A DNA stretch of 39,428 nucleotides from Clostridium sp. SM-530-WT-3G (GTDB lineage Bacteria; Bacillota; Clostridia; Clostridiales; Clostridiaceae), in the NCBI RefSeq assembly GCF_012843905.1, contig NZ_JABAGC010000032.1, positions 1 to 39,428 of the forward strand. The letters run 5' to 3'. The translations under genes and the position numbers were made by a program. The notes under the pieces were generated by a model. It was given only the letters and a program-made list of their open reading frames with translations, ran no database searches and was not told the DNA's origin. Each line of letters opens with the position of its first letter. The first letter of the stretch is position 1. Positions 1-7,845 of the stretch are shown in pieces.

Positions 1-35
1 TATACAAAAAAACGGTCGGAACCCTTGAAATATAA
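1..35 (+). CDS. possible C-terminal tail of an upstream fab-operon gene (fabF?)
   Basis: The frame starting at position 3 reads Tyr-Lys-Lys and a few more residues to a TAA at 33-35. The Tyr/Phe-Lys-Lys pattern resembles the end of FabF (3-oxoacyl-ACP synthase II), which often precedes accB in clostridial fab operons. Frame 1 is also open, to a TAA at 58-60, so the choice of frame is uncertain. Only about ten codons are visible. Confidence 0.3.
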   Translation, partial: YKKTVGTLEI

Positions 36-52
36 AGAAAAATTAAAAAGCG

Positions 53-87
53 TAGTGTAAACAACTTTACACTATCGAAATAGTGTA
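53..87 (+). promoter_or_regulatory. two mutually exclusive hairpins in front of accB
   Basis: Hairpin I pairs 53-61 with 66-74 (9 perfect bp, loop CAAC). Hairpin II pairs 68-75 with 80-87 (8 perfect bp, loop CGAA). They share bases 68-74, so only one can form at a time. The 3' arm of hairpin II runs into the accB ribosome binding site (AGGAGG, 87-92). Neither is followed by a U-run, so these are not simple terminators. A translational or processing switch is an inference. Confidence 0.5.
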
Positions 88-99
88 GGAGGTTATTCT

Positions 100-603
100 A
101 TGGAATTTGAACAAATTAAAGAATTAATACAACTTATTGATTCTTCAAGTTTAGCTTTTTTTGAATTTGGTGATGGAAATGAACATATAAAAATGGATAA
201 GTCATTAAATAGAGATTCTAATGATAATAATGAGAGGAAAGAAATAATACAGGAGAATGAAAGAATAGTAACTGCTCCAGTCATGAATTCTTTAAATAAT
301 AGTGAAGAAATAGTAAAGGAAGCAAAACATGAAGTTAAGCAGGAAGCTGAAGATGATGATGCGTTAAGTATAATTACATCTCCTATGGTTGGAACATTCT
401 ATGCTAAGGCATCTCCAGAAAGCGATCCTTTTGTAAGCGAAGGAGATGTAATACAAAGAGGAAAAGTTATTTGTATTATTGAAGCTATGAAACTTATGAA
501 TGAAATTGAAAGTGAATTTACTGGAACTGTTGTTAAATGCTTGGTTAAAAATGGAGATATGGTAGAATACGGACAACCGTTGTTCAAGATTAGGGAGGAA
601 TAA
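100..603 (+). CDS. accB: acetyl-CoA carboxylase biotin carboxyl carrier protein (BCCP)
   Basis: BCCP carries biotin between the biotin carboxylase and carboxyltransferase subunits of acetyl-CoA carboxylase, the committed step of fatty acid synthesis in the cytoplasm. The 167-residue protein has the usual three parts: an N-terminal helical segment (about 1-35), an acidic, Asn/Glu-rich linker (about 36-88), and a C-terminal biotinyl domain (about 89-167). The biotinylation motif EAMKLM places the acceptor lysine at residue 131. ATG 100 follows AGGAGG at 87-92. It is the first complete gene of an accB-fabZ-accC-accD-accA run, with fabZ starting 3 bp after its stop. Confidence 0.96.
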   Translation: MEFEQIKELIQLIDSSSLAFFEFGDGNEHIKMDKSLNRDSNDNNERKEIIQENERIVTAPVMNSLNNSEEIVKEAKHEVKQEAEDDDALSIITSPMVGTFYAKASPESDPFVSEGDVIQRGKVICIIEAMKLMNEIESEFTGTVVKCLVKNGDMVEYGQPLFKIREE

Positions 604-606
604 AAA

Positions 607-1035
607 TTGCTAAAAATAAACGAAATAAAGGAAATTTTACCTCATAGATATCCTATGCTTTTAATTGATAGAGTTACTGAAATAGATATTGTAGATAAAT
701 TATATGTAAAAGGTTATAAAAATCTTTCTGCAAATGAACCATTTTTTCAAGGGCATTATCCAGATATGCCAATTATGCCTGGAGTTCTTCAAATTGAAGC
801 TTTAGCTCAGACAGGTGCTGTAGCAATACTTTCTATGGAGCAGTTTAAAGGTAAAACTCCTATTCTTGCTGGTGTGAATAAAGCAAGATTTAAAGAAAAA
901 GTAGTACCTGGAGATAGACTAGATTTATGTTGTGAAATAGTTAGACTAAAGGGTACAATTGGTGTTGGAAAAGGTACTGCAAGTGTTGATGGAAAAATTG
1001 TATGTGAAGCAGAAATATTATTTGCTATAGTCTAG
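607..1035 (+). CDS. fabZ: 3-hydroxyacyl-[acyl-carrier-protein] dehydratase FabZ
   Basis: FabZ dehydrates 3-hydroxyacyl-ACP to trans-2-enoyl-ACP in the fatty acid elongation cycle. The 142-residue single hotdog domain is of normal length. The catalytic histidine is in [12 protein letters not shown] (His50), and the acidic partner is Glu64 in QIEALAQ. The start is a TTG at 607, preceded by GGGAGGA at about 592-598 inside the end of accB; no ATG lies nearby in frame and the N-terminus [15 protein letters not shown] fits the family. Its position between accB and accC is typical of clostridial fab operons. Confidence 0.95.
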   Translation: MLKINEIKEILPHRYPMLLIDRVTEIDIVDKLYVKGYKNLSANEPFFQGHYPDMPIMPGVLQIEALAQTGAVAILSMEQFKGKTPILAGVNKARFKEKVVPGDRLDLCCEIVRLKGTIGVGKGTASVDGKIVCEAEILFAIV

Positions 1036-1048
1036 GATAGGTGATGTT

Positions 1049-2401
1049 ATGTTTAAAAAAGTTCTAATTGCAAATAGGGGAGAGATTGCTGTAAGAATAA
1101 TAAGAGCATGCAGAGAAATGGGAATAAGTACAGTAGCTGTATATTCTGAAGCTGATAAAGAAGCACTTCATACTCAGCTTGCAGATGAAGCGGTCTGCAT
1201 AGGTCCAGCAATGCCTAAAGACAGTTATCTAAATATTACAAACATATTAAGTGCATGTGTCCTTACTGGAGCAGATGCTATACATCCTGGATTTGGATTT
1301 TTATCTGAGAATTCAAAATTTGCAAAAATGTGTAGACAATGCAATATTAAATTTATAGGACCTGATTATGAAACTATTGATTTAATAGGAAATAAGGCTA
1401 TGGCTAGAAAGATTATGAAAGCTTCAGATGTACCAGTAGTTCCAGGATTTGAGGGTGAAATTAGTGATGAAAATCAAGCTCTTGAAATTGCTGAAGGTAT
1501 AGGATATCCAATAATGATAAAAGCAGCAGCAGGTGGTGGAGGAAAAGGAATAAGAATTGCTTTTAATGAGGAAGAATTTCTTATGGGATTTAAAACAGCA
1601 AAAGCAGAAGCCAAAGCATGCTTTGGAGATGATACTTTATACTTAGAAAAATTTATTCAAAAACCAAAACATATTGAATTTCAAATACTTGCTGATGAAC
1701 ATGGTAATATTGTTCACCTAGGTGAAAGAGAATGTTCAATGCAGAGAAAAAATCAAAAAGTGCTGGAAGAGGCTCCTTCTAATGTTCTTACAGAAGAACT
1801 TAGAGAGAAAATGGGTGAAATAGCAAAAAGAGCAGCTAACGCTGTTGATTATAAAAATGCAGGAACAATAGAATTTTTATATGATAAAGACAATAATTTT
1901 TATTTTATGGAAATGAATACGAGAATACAAGTTGAACATCCTATTACAGAAATGATAACAGGAATAGACCTTGTTAAAGAACAAATTAAGATTGCAGCAG
2001 GAGAAACTTTAAATTTTTCTCAAGATGATATAAAAATTAAGGGACATGCAATTGAGTGTAGAGTTAATGCTGAAGATCCAGAGCATGATTTTAGACCATG
2101 TCCAGGAAAGATTGAAGAATTATGCGTTCCAGGTGGAATGGGAGTAAGAATAGATTCAGCAATTTTTTGTGGATATAAAATACCACATTGTTATGATTCT
2201 ATGATTGCCAAAGTTATAACTTTTGGAAATGATAGAAATGAGGCTATAGTAAAAATGAGAAGGGCCTTATCTGAATTTGCAGTTGGAGGAGTTAAAACTA
2301 ACATTAAATTTGATCTTTCAATTTTAGAAACTAATGAATTTTTAGAAGGAGAGTATGATACTTCATTTTTAGAAGAAAAGATGGTGAAGAAGAATGCTTA
2401 A
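1049..2401 (+). CDS. accC: acetyl-CoA carboxylase, biotin carboxylase subunit
   Basis: Biotin carboxylase uses ATP and bicarbonate to carboxylate the biotin on BCCP. The 450-residue protein has the standard architecture: N-terminal domain starting [14 protein letters not shown], an ATP-grasp domain with glycine-rich loop GGGGKG at residues 162-167, the catalytic segment [12 protein letters not shown] at 287-298 (Arg292), and a biotin-carboxylase C-terminal domain. The length matches the E. coli enzyme. Its last 8 bp overlap the start of accD, which suggests translational coupling between the two enzymes. Confidence 0.97.
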   Translation: MFKKVLIANRGEIAVRIIRACREMGISTVAVYSEADKEALHTQLADEAVCIGPAMPKDSYLNITNILSACVLTGADAIHPGFGFLSENSKFAKMCRQCNIKFIGPDYETIDLIGNKAMARKIMKASDVPVVPGFEGEISDENQALEIAEGIGYPIMIKAAAGGGGKGIRIAFNEEEFLMGFKTAKAEAKACFGDDTLYLEKFIQKPKHIEFQILADEHGNIVHLGERECSMQRKNQKVLEEAPSNVLTEELREKMGEIAKRAANAVDYKNAGTIEFLYDKDNNFYFMEMNTRIQVEHPITEMITGIDLVKEQIKIAAGETLNFSQDDIKIKGHAIECRVNAEDPEHDFRPCPGKIEELCVPGGMGVRIDSAIFCGYKIPHCYDSMIAKVITFGNDRNEAIVKMRRALSEFAVGGVKTNIKFDLSILETNEFLEGEYDTSFLEEKMVKKNA

Positions 2402-3269
2402 GGACTTATTTATAAAAAGACAATATGCTACTGTTAAACCAGTAGCGTTAAAAAAAGCAGAACCAGAAGAGAAACCTAATATACCTTCAGGTTTGTGGAC
2501 TAAATGTGAAAAGTGTAATGGAATTATTTATTATGAAGACTTAGAAAATTCTAAGTATATTTGTACATCTTGTGGTCACCATTTTAGAATTAATGCAAGA
2601 CAAAGAATAAAAATGATTTTTGACCAAGATACTTTTAATGAAATGTGGAAAGATTTAAAGACAGTTGATCCTTTGAATTTTAAAGGTTACGAGGAAAAGA
2701 TAAAAAAGAGTATGACAAAGTCTGCAAGTAATGAGGCAGTTGTAACTGGTGTTGGTAAAATTAATGGATTGGTAACAGCTTGTGGCATTATGGATAGTTT
2801 TTTTATGATGGGAAGTATGGGAACTGTTGTAGGTGAAAAGCTTACTAGATTGATTGAATATGCTACTAAAAATAAACTTCCAGTAATAATTTTCACAACA
2901 TCTGGTGGAGCTAGAATGCAAGAGGGAATTTTTTCACTTATGCAGATGGCAAAAGTAAGTGCAGCACTTGCAAAACATAATGAGGAAGGACTTTTATATA
3001 TTTCAGTTTTAACAGATCCTACAACAGGAGGAGTGACAGCAAGCTTTGCAATGGAAGGTGATATAATTTTGAGTGAGCCAGATGCATTAGTTGGTTTTGC
3101 TGGCAGGAGAGTAATAGAAAATACTATAAAGGAAACATTGCCTGATAATTTTCAGAAAGCAGAATTTTTATTAGAAAAGGGCTTTATAGATGCTATTGTA
3201 AAGAGAACAGATCTTAGAGCTTTATTATATAAAATTCTAGTTTTACATGGAGTGAGAAGTTATGAATAA
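2394..3269 (+). CDS. accD: acetyl-CoA carboxylase carboxyltransferase subunit beta
   Basis: AccD pairs with AccA to transfer the carboxyl group from carboxybiotin to acetyl-CoA, forming malonyl-CoA. The 291-residue protein has the N-terminal four-cysteine zinc ribbon of the family (Cys38, Cys41, Cys57, Cys60), followed by a crotonase-like carboxyltransferase fold with [10 protein letters not shown] and [15 protein letters not shown] 2394 overlaps the accC stop by 8 bp, and the gene in turn overlaps accA by 8 bp. This keeps the three catalytic subunits in one coupled translation unit. Confidence 0.96.
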   Translation: MLKDLFIKRQYATVKPVALKKAEPEEKPNIPSGLWTKCEKCNGIIYYEDLENSKYICTSCGHHFRINARQRIKMIFDQDTFNEMWKDLKTVDPLNFKGYEEKIKKSMTKSASNEAVVTGVGKINGLVTACGIMDSFFMMGSMGTVVGEKLTRLIEYATKNKLPVIIFTTSGGARMQEGIFSLMQMAKVSAALAKHNEEGLLYISVLTDPTTGGVTASFAMEGDIILSEPDALVGFAGRRVIENTIKETLPDNFQKAEFLLEKGFIDAIVKRTDLRALLYKILVLHGVRSYE

Positions 3270-4083
3270 GGATTTTTTTAAGGTCAATACTAGTAGTGCA
3301 TGGGATAGTGTTGAAATTGCAAGACATAGAGAAAGACCAACAGGGCAGTTTTATATAGAAAATATATTTAATGATTTTATAGAATTCCATGGTGATAGAA
3401 GATTTGGTGATGACCAATCTATAATTGGTGGGATTGGCTCTCTTGGAAACATAAATGTTACTATAATAGCTATAACTAAAGGTGCTAATACAAATGAAAA
3501 TATAAAAAGAAATTTTGGAATGCCTAACCCGGAAGGTTATAGAAAGGCTCTTCGTTTAATTAAGCAGGCTGAAAAGTTTAAAAGACCTGTAATATGCTTT
3601 GTAGATACACCAGGTGCATTTTGTGGTCTTGGTGCTGAAGAACGAGGGCAAGGTGAAGCTATAGCAACTAATTTATTTGAACTTAGTAGAATTAAAACTC
3701 CAATATTTTCAATAGTAACAGGTGAAGGTGGAAGTGGAGGGGCTTTAGCTCTTACTGTTGCAGATAAAATATGTATGCTTGAGCATTCTATTTATTCAAT
3801 ACTTTCGCCAGAAGGATTTGCATCAATCTTATGGAAAGATGCTAGTCGTGCAAAAGAAGCAGCAGAAGTTATGAAGATTACAGCAAAAGATTTAAAAGAA
3901 TTTGGAATAATAGATGAAATAATAAAAGAACCTAGAGGTGGAGCACATAAAAATCCTATGAAAACTTGTGAGACTATAAAGAATAGTATATTAGCGTTTT
4001 TAAAGGGAAAGAAAGATGTGGATATAGATAAGCTTGTTGAAGATAGGTATACTAAATTTAGAAAAATGGGTGATTTTTATTAA
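3262..4083 (+). CDS. accA: acetyl-CoA carboxylase carboxyltransferase subunit alpha
   Basis: AccA completes the carboxyltransferase of acetyl-CoA carboxylase. The 273-residue protein carries family signatures [12 protein letters not shown] near the N-terminus, [21 protein letters not shown] in the middle and the oxyanion-forming glycine-rich [11 protein letters not shown]. It is shorter than the E. coli subunit, mainly at the N-terminus. It is the last gene of the operon: its stop is followed within 10 bp by a strong terminator at 4092-4132. Confidence 0.96.
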   Translation: MNKDFFKVNTSSAWDSVEIARHRERPTGQFYIENIFNDFIEFHGDRRFGDDQSIIGGIGSLGNINVTIIAITKGANTNENIKRNFGMPNPEGYRKALRLIKQAEKFKRPVICFVDTPGAFCGLGAEERGQGEAIATNLFELSRIKTPIFSIVTGEGGSGGALALTVADKICMLEHSIYSILSPEGFASILWKDASRAKEAAEVMKITAKDLKEFGIIDEIIKEPRGGAHKNPMKTCETIKNSILAFLKGKKDVDIDKLVEDRYTKFRKMGDFY

Positions 4084-4091
4084 AAGTTAGC

Positions 4092-4132
4092 AGATGCTTA
4101 AAATTATTAAAATAATTTTAAGTATCTTTTTT
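4092..4132 (+). terminator. rho-independent terminator of the acc operon
   Basis: A 15-bp stem (4092-4106 with 4113-4127, one G-U pair) with loop TTAAAA is followed by a U-run at 4127-4132. It ends the accB-accA transcript. Confidence 0.88.
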
Positions 4133-4221
4133 ATTGTATTTTTTATTTGTAAAGTGATTTTTTGTGGCTTCATAGAGTTACGAATGATAAGATGTGAAAA
4201 GAGATAGTATAAAATGTTGCG

Positions 4222-4250
4222 TTGACAATATAAGGAATAAAAAATATTAT
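4222..4250 (+). promoter_or_regulatory. sigma-A promoter of the hutP-like gene
   Basis: TTGACA at 4222-4227 and TATTAT at 4245-4250 are separated by 17 bp. Transcription would begin near 4257, giving a leader of about 43 nt before the start at 4300. Confidence 0.75.
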
Positions 4251-4299
4251 TTAGATATATAATTTTGATTTATAAATTATGAAGGGAGATACAAGTTGT

Positions 4300-4713
4300 A
4301 TGGAAAGCAATAGTACAAGAATTGCAAAAATTGCAACAAGAATGGCCATATGTGAGAGAGAAGAAGAAAATGAACTGAAAAAAATATATTTGGAAAAAGG
4401 TATTAAAGTTACAGCAGTAAACATTGGTGGAAATATTAATACATCTATATCTAAAATATTAGAAAGTGCATTAGTAGCATCTAAAAGAAATGGACTTATT
4501 AGAGAGGAACATTTACATGAAGGAGCTGTAATTGGAGCTGCTAGAGATGCCATAATTCAAGTGAAAAATAGAGCAAGTGGTCAAAATGTAGGTGGAAAGA
4601 TTGGAATAGCTAGGGGTGGAGAGCATATATCAGTATGTATATTTTTGAGTATAGGATTACTTCATTTAGATGAAGTTGTTATTGGCATAGGTCATAGATC
4701 ACTTCCTATATAA
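4300..4713 (+). CDS. HutP-family RNA-binding regulator
   Basis: HutP of Bacillus subtilis is a histidine- and Mg2+-dependent RNA-binding antiterminator of the hut operon. This 137-residue protein looks like that family: an alpha/beta protein with a central histidine cluster (His71, His73, in EEHLHEGAV), another histidine in GGEHISV (His109) and the C-terminal GIGHRSLPI, comparable to the GVGINH ending of HutP. An ATG at 4279 has no ribosome binding site; GAAGGGAG at 4281-4288 serves ATG 4300. It is monocistronic with its own promoter (4222-4250) and terminator (4717-4763). No histidine utilisation genes are nearby, so its RNA target is unknown. Confidence 0.82.
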   Translation: MESNSTRIAKIATRMAICEREEENELKKIYLEKGIKVTAVNIGGNINTSISKILESALVASKRNGLIREEHLHEGAVIGAARDAIIQVKNRASGQNVGGKIGIARGGEHISVCIFLSIGLLHLDEVVIGIGHRSLPI

Positions 4714-4716
4714 ATA

Positions 4717-4763
4717 AAAATAGCTTTTATGATTTTAATATTTTTTATCATAAAAGCTATTTT
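4717..4763 (+). terminator. terminator after the hutP-like gene
   Basis: A perfect 17-bp stem (4717-4733 with 4747-4763) ends in a run of four T followed by CATTTTA. The A-run on the 5' side would also make it work on the other strand. Confidence 0.88.
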
Positions 4764-4864
4764 CATTTTATGAAATTAATTATTTATAGGAATGAAAAAT
4801 ATTTAAATTTTAAATGTAAATAATTTAATAAATTTAAGAGAAATTTTTGAAATTATAAGTAAAC

Positions 4865-4893
4865 TTTACAAAAAAATCAAAATATGATAATAT
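4865..4893 (+). promoter_or_regulatory. candidate promoter of the ABC importer operon
   Basis: TTTACA at 4865-4870 and TAATAT at 4888-4893 are 17 bp apart. The leader to the lipoprotein gene is about 135 nt. It contains no T-box motif, and its only structure is a weak all-A/T hairpin at 4941-4962. Confidence 0.5.
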
Positions 4894-4940
4894 ATCTTAA
4901 AAGATTTTTAAATTATTATCAATTTTTTTAAGTATTTATC

Positions 4941-4971
4941 ATAAATATAAGTGTATATTTATTATTTTTTT
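4941..4971 (+). terminator. weak A/T-only hairpin with U-rich tail in the importer leader
   Basis: A 9-bp stem (4941-4949 with 4954-4962, loop AGTG) made only of A/T pairs is followed by TATTTTTTT. It could be a weak attenuator before the transporter genes, but an all-A/T stem is marginal in this genome. Confidence 0.25.
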
Positions 4972-5033
4972 ATTAGGAATTATATGAGAAAAATTTTAAA
5001 GTTGATAATGATTAATATTAGGGGGATAGAAAT

Positions 5034-6029
5034 ATGGTAGGAAAAAGAAAATTAGCAATGCTGTTATGTTCAATTATGATAGGTACAGCATTAGTAGGAT
5101 GTGGTAGTTCAAGTAGTTCTTTAGGGGATGTGAAAAATGTTGGGGTAGTACAATTAGTTCAACATGATGCTTTAGATAGTGCTAATAAAGGATTTGTTGA
5201 TGCACTTAAAGAAAAAGGTTACGAAGAAGGAAAGAATATTTCTTTCGACCAGCAGAATGCCCAAGGTGAACAAGCCAATGCTCAGACAATAACAAAACAA
5301 TTTGCAGATAGTAAGAAAGATTTGATTTTTGCAATTGCAACTCCAGCAGCACAGGCAGCATATAATTCTACTAAGGATATTCCAATAGTATTTACAGCAG
5401 TTACAGATCCAGTATCAGCTGAAATAGCAAAGGATTGGAAGAGCTCAGGAACAAATGTAACTGGTACTTCTGATAAAGTTCCAGTAGAAGATCAAGTAAA
5501 GTTAATGAAAAAACTATTGCCTAATACAAAGACAATTGGTGTTATTTATAATACTTCAGAAACAAATTCTGTTGTTCAAGTAGATGAGCTAAAAAGTGCA
5601 TTAGAAAAAGAAGGTTTGGTTGTAAAAGAAATCGGCGTAACTAATGTAAATGAAATAAATCAAAATTTGACAAGTGCTTTAGGTGAAATTGATGTTCTAT
5701 ATACTCCAACTGATAATACAGTTGCATCAGCATATAGTTTAGTAGGAAAGTTATGTTTAGATGCTAATAAACCTATAATTGGTGCAGAAGAAGCTGTAGT
5801 AACGAAAGGTGGTTTAGCTACAATAGGAATTGACTATTATAAGTTAGGAAAAGAAGCAGGATATAAGGCTGCTGAAATTTTAGAAGGTAAGAAGCCATCA
5901 GATGTTGAAATTACAACATTAAGTGAAATGTCATTTACCATTAATGAAGATGTAGCTAAAAAATTAAATATATCAATACCAGAAGATATCAATAAAGATG
6001 CTAAGAAGGTGACTGGAGGCGTTCAATAG
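5034..6029 (+). CDS. ABC transporter substrate-binding lipoprotein (TrpX-like)
   Basis: This 331-residue extracytoplasmic binding protein has a lipoprotein signal: Lys/Arg-rich N-terminus, hydrophobic core and lipobox LVGC with the lipidated Cys at residue 23, followed by a serine linker. The remainder is a periplasmic-binding-protein fold of the ABC_sub_bind family (GVVQLVQHDALD, TPTDNTVASA), to which TrpX of streptococcal tryptophan importers belongs. The start ATG follows GGGGGA at about 5021-5026. It is first of a three-gene importer operon, and the permease start overlaps its stop (TAGTG). Substrate (tryptophan/tyrosine) is inferred from family, not shown here. Confidence 0.88.
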   Translation: MVGKRKLAMLLCSIMIGTALVGCGSSSSSLGDVKNVGVVQLVQHDALDSANKGFVDALKEKGYEEGKNISFDQQNAQGEQANAQTITKQFADSKKDLIFAIATPAAQAAYNSTKDIPIVFTAVTDPVSAEIAKDWKSSGTNVTGTSDKVPVEDQVKLMKKLLPNTKTIGVIYNTSETNSVVQVDELKSALEKEGLVVKEIGVTNVNEINQNLTSALGEIDVLYTPTDNTVASAYSLVGKLCLDANKPIIGAEEAVVTKGGLATIGIDYYKLGKEAGYKAAEILEGKKPSDVEITTLSEMSFTINEDVAKKLNISIPEDINKDAKKVTGGVQ

Positions 6030-6943
6030 TGGATGTTTTAATTAATATTTTAGAACAAGGTCTGCTATTTTCGATTGTTGCAATTGCTGTTTATATAACA
6101 TTTAAGATATTAGATTTTCCTGATATGTCTGTTGATGGGACATTTCCAATGGGGGCAGCAATAAGTGCTACTCTTTTAGTGCAGGGAACAAACCCTTGGG
6201 TGAGTATTTTTGCAGCAACCATAGGTGGAGGAATTGCAGGCGCAGTAACAGGTATTCTTCATGTTAAGCTAAAGATTGATAATTTAATGGCTGGTATTCT
6301 TGTAATGATTGGATTATATTCAGTAAATTTAAGAATAATGGGGAAAGCAAATGTTCCGTTATTTAATGTAAATAATGCGTTTAAATTAAATGTACCAGCA
6401 GTAGTTATTATTGCAGTAGTATTACTAATAGTAAAAGTTTTATTGGATTTATATTTAAAAACTAAATCAGGATTTTTGCTTATAGCAGTAGGTGATAATG
6501 AGCAGGTTGTATCATCATTAGGTGTAAATAAAGATGTAATTAAGATTTTAGGTCTTGCTATAAGTAATGCCTTGGCAGCAACAGCAGGGGCAATTACAGC
6601 ACAGTATCAAGGCTTTGCAGATGTAGGTATGGGAACAGGTACTGTTGTAATGGGACTTGCAGCTGTAATTGTTGGAAGTTCTTTGTTTGAAAGATTTACT
6701 TTTATTAAAGCTACTACTTTATCAATAATTGGTGCAATTATGTATAAAGGTGCAATTGCAATTGTATTAAAGTATGGTGCAATAATAGGTCTTACTGCAA
6801 ATGATTTAAAGCTTATGACTGCAATAATAGTTGTTGTAGCACTATGTTCTAATAATGGATTATTCAAATTTAAAAAGAAAAAACTCATAGAAGGTGGTGC
6901 TGACGAAAATGTTAAAAGTGAAACAACTATCCAAAGTATTTAA
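6029..6943 (+). CDS. ABC transporter permease (TrpY-like)
   Basis: A 304-residue, highly hydrophobic protein with about eight to nine predicted membrane segments, of the BPD_transp_2 permease type related to branched-chain amino acid permeases. The signature DFPDMSVDGTFPMGAA near residues 31-46 is typical of this TrpY/YcjO-like clostridial-streptococcal group. It starts at GTG 6029, which shares its G with the stop of the binding-protein gene; CTGGAGG at about 6013-6019 is the ribosome binding site. The 3' end overlaps the ATPase gene by 35 bp. It would form the membrane channel of the importer. Confidence 0.88.
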   Translation: MDVLINILEQGLLFSIVAIAVYITFKILDFPDMSVDGTFPMGAAISATLLVQGTNPWVSIFAATIGGGIAGAVTGILHVKLKIDNLMAGILVMIGLYSVNLRIMGKANVPLFNVNNAFKLNVPAVVIIAVVLLIVKVLLDLYLKTKSGFLLIAVGDNEQVVSSLGVNKDVIKILGLAISNALAATAGAITAQYQGFADVGMGTGTVVMGLAAVIVGSSLFERFTFIKATTLSIIGAIMYKGAIAIVLKYGAIIGLTANDLKLMTAIIVVVALCSNNGLFKFKKKKLIEGGADENVKSETTIQSI

Positions 6944-7709
6944 TCCAAATACAATTAATGAAAATAGAGTATTTAACAATTTATCTGTGGAAGTAGATGA
7001 AGGTGATTTTGTAAGTATAATAGGTTCTAATGGCGCAGGAAAATCTACTTTATTAAATATAATTTCAGGTACTATAGAAGCTGACTCTGGTTCAATTATT
7101 TTAAATGGAATCGAGGTAATTAATAAACCTGAATATATAAGAGCTAAATCTATAGGAAGGGTATTTCAAGATCCATTTAAAGGTGTAGCACCAAATATGA
7201 CAATCTTAGAAAATTTATCTCTTGCTGATAACAAAGGGAGAAGATTTGGTTTTGGATTGGGTGTAAGTAAAAAAAGAGTTGAGTATTTTAAAGAAATGTT
7301 AAGAGAATTAGATTTAGGACTTGAAGATAAGCTTTATAATAAAGTGCTTTTATTATCAGGTGGGCAAAGGCAAGCACTTACTCTTTTAATGGCTGTTATG
7401 TCTAAACCTAAATTATTGCTTTTAGATGAACATACAGCAGCATTAGATCCTAAAACATCTCAAAAAATAATGGATATTACAAGAAAAATAGTTAAAGAGA
7501 GTGGAATAACAACTTTAATGGTTACTCATAATCTTAAACATGCAATTGAAACAGGAAATAGATTATTTATGATGCATAGAGGTCAAATTCTTGTAGATGT
7601 TAAAGGGGCAGAAAAAGAAAAATTAGATACTAATGGCTTATTGCAGATGTTTGAAAATGCAAGTAATGATGGTGAAGAAGGATTTAGTGATAGAGCATTG
7701 TTTGGCTAG
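6909..7709 (+). CDS. ABC transporter ATP-binding protein (TrpZ-like)
   Basis: The ATPase subunit that drives the importer. The 266-residue protein has Walker A GSNGAGKST (residues 39-47), Q-loop FQDP, signature LSGGQRQ (149-155), Walker B LLLLDEH (169-175) and the switch histidine in MVTHN. GTG 6894 would add five residues, but ATG 6909 is preferred because AAGGTGGT (6891-6898) lies about 10 nt upstream of it. It is the last gene of the operon, and a terminator at 7718-7763 follows. Confidence 0.9.
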   Translation: MLKVKQLSKVFNPNTINENRVFNNLSVEVDEGDFVSIIGSNGAGKSTLLNIISGTIEADSGSIILNGIEVINKPEYIRAKSIGRVFQDPFKGVAPNMTILENLSLADNKGRRFGFGLGVSKKRVEYFKEMLRELDLGLEDKLYNKVLLLSGGQRQALTLLMAVMSKPKLLLLDEHTAALDPKTSQKIMDITRKIVKESGITTLMVTHNLKHAIETGNRLFMMHRGQILVDVKGAEKEKLDTNGLLQMFENASNDGEEGFSDRALFG

Positions 7710-7717
7710 ATAGAATT

Positions 7718-7763
7718 AAAAATAATGTGTGTATGATACTTATATTATATACACATTATTTTT
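7718..7763 (+). terminator. terminator after the ABC importer operon
   Basis: A 13-bp perfect stem (7718-7730 with 7751-7763) with a 20-nt loop ends in TTTTT. Confidence 0.75.
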
Positions 7764-7798
7764 GTTATAAATTATTTTCTTTCCTATTTTATATATTT

Positions 7799-7807
7799 TG
7801 GTATAAT
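7799..7807 (+). promoter_or_regulatory. extended -10 promoter of rarA
   Basis: TG-G-TATAAT at 7799-7807 forms an extended -10 element. No good -35 is visible at 17 bp. It lies 38 bp before the rarA ATG. Confidence 0.5.
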
Positions 7808-7845
7808 AATATTTAGCGTAAATGATAAAATAAGAGGTGAAGTTC

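Noticed and set aside
4865..5033. T-box or TRAP-type control of the Trp/Tyr-like importer
   Set aside because: No T-box sequence, specifier loop or run of spaced GAG/UAG triplets is visible in the leader.
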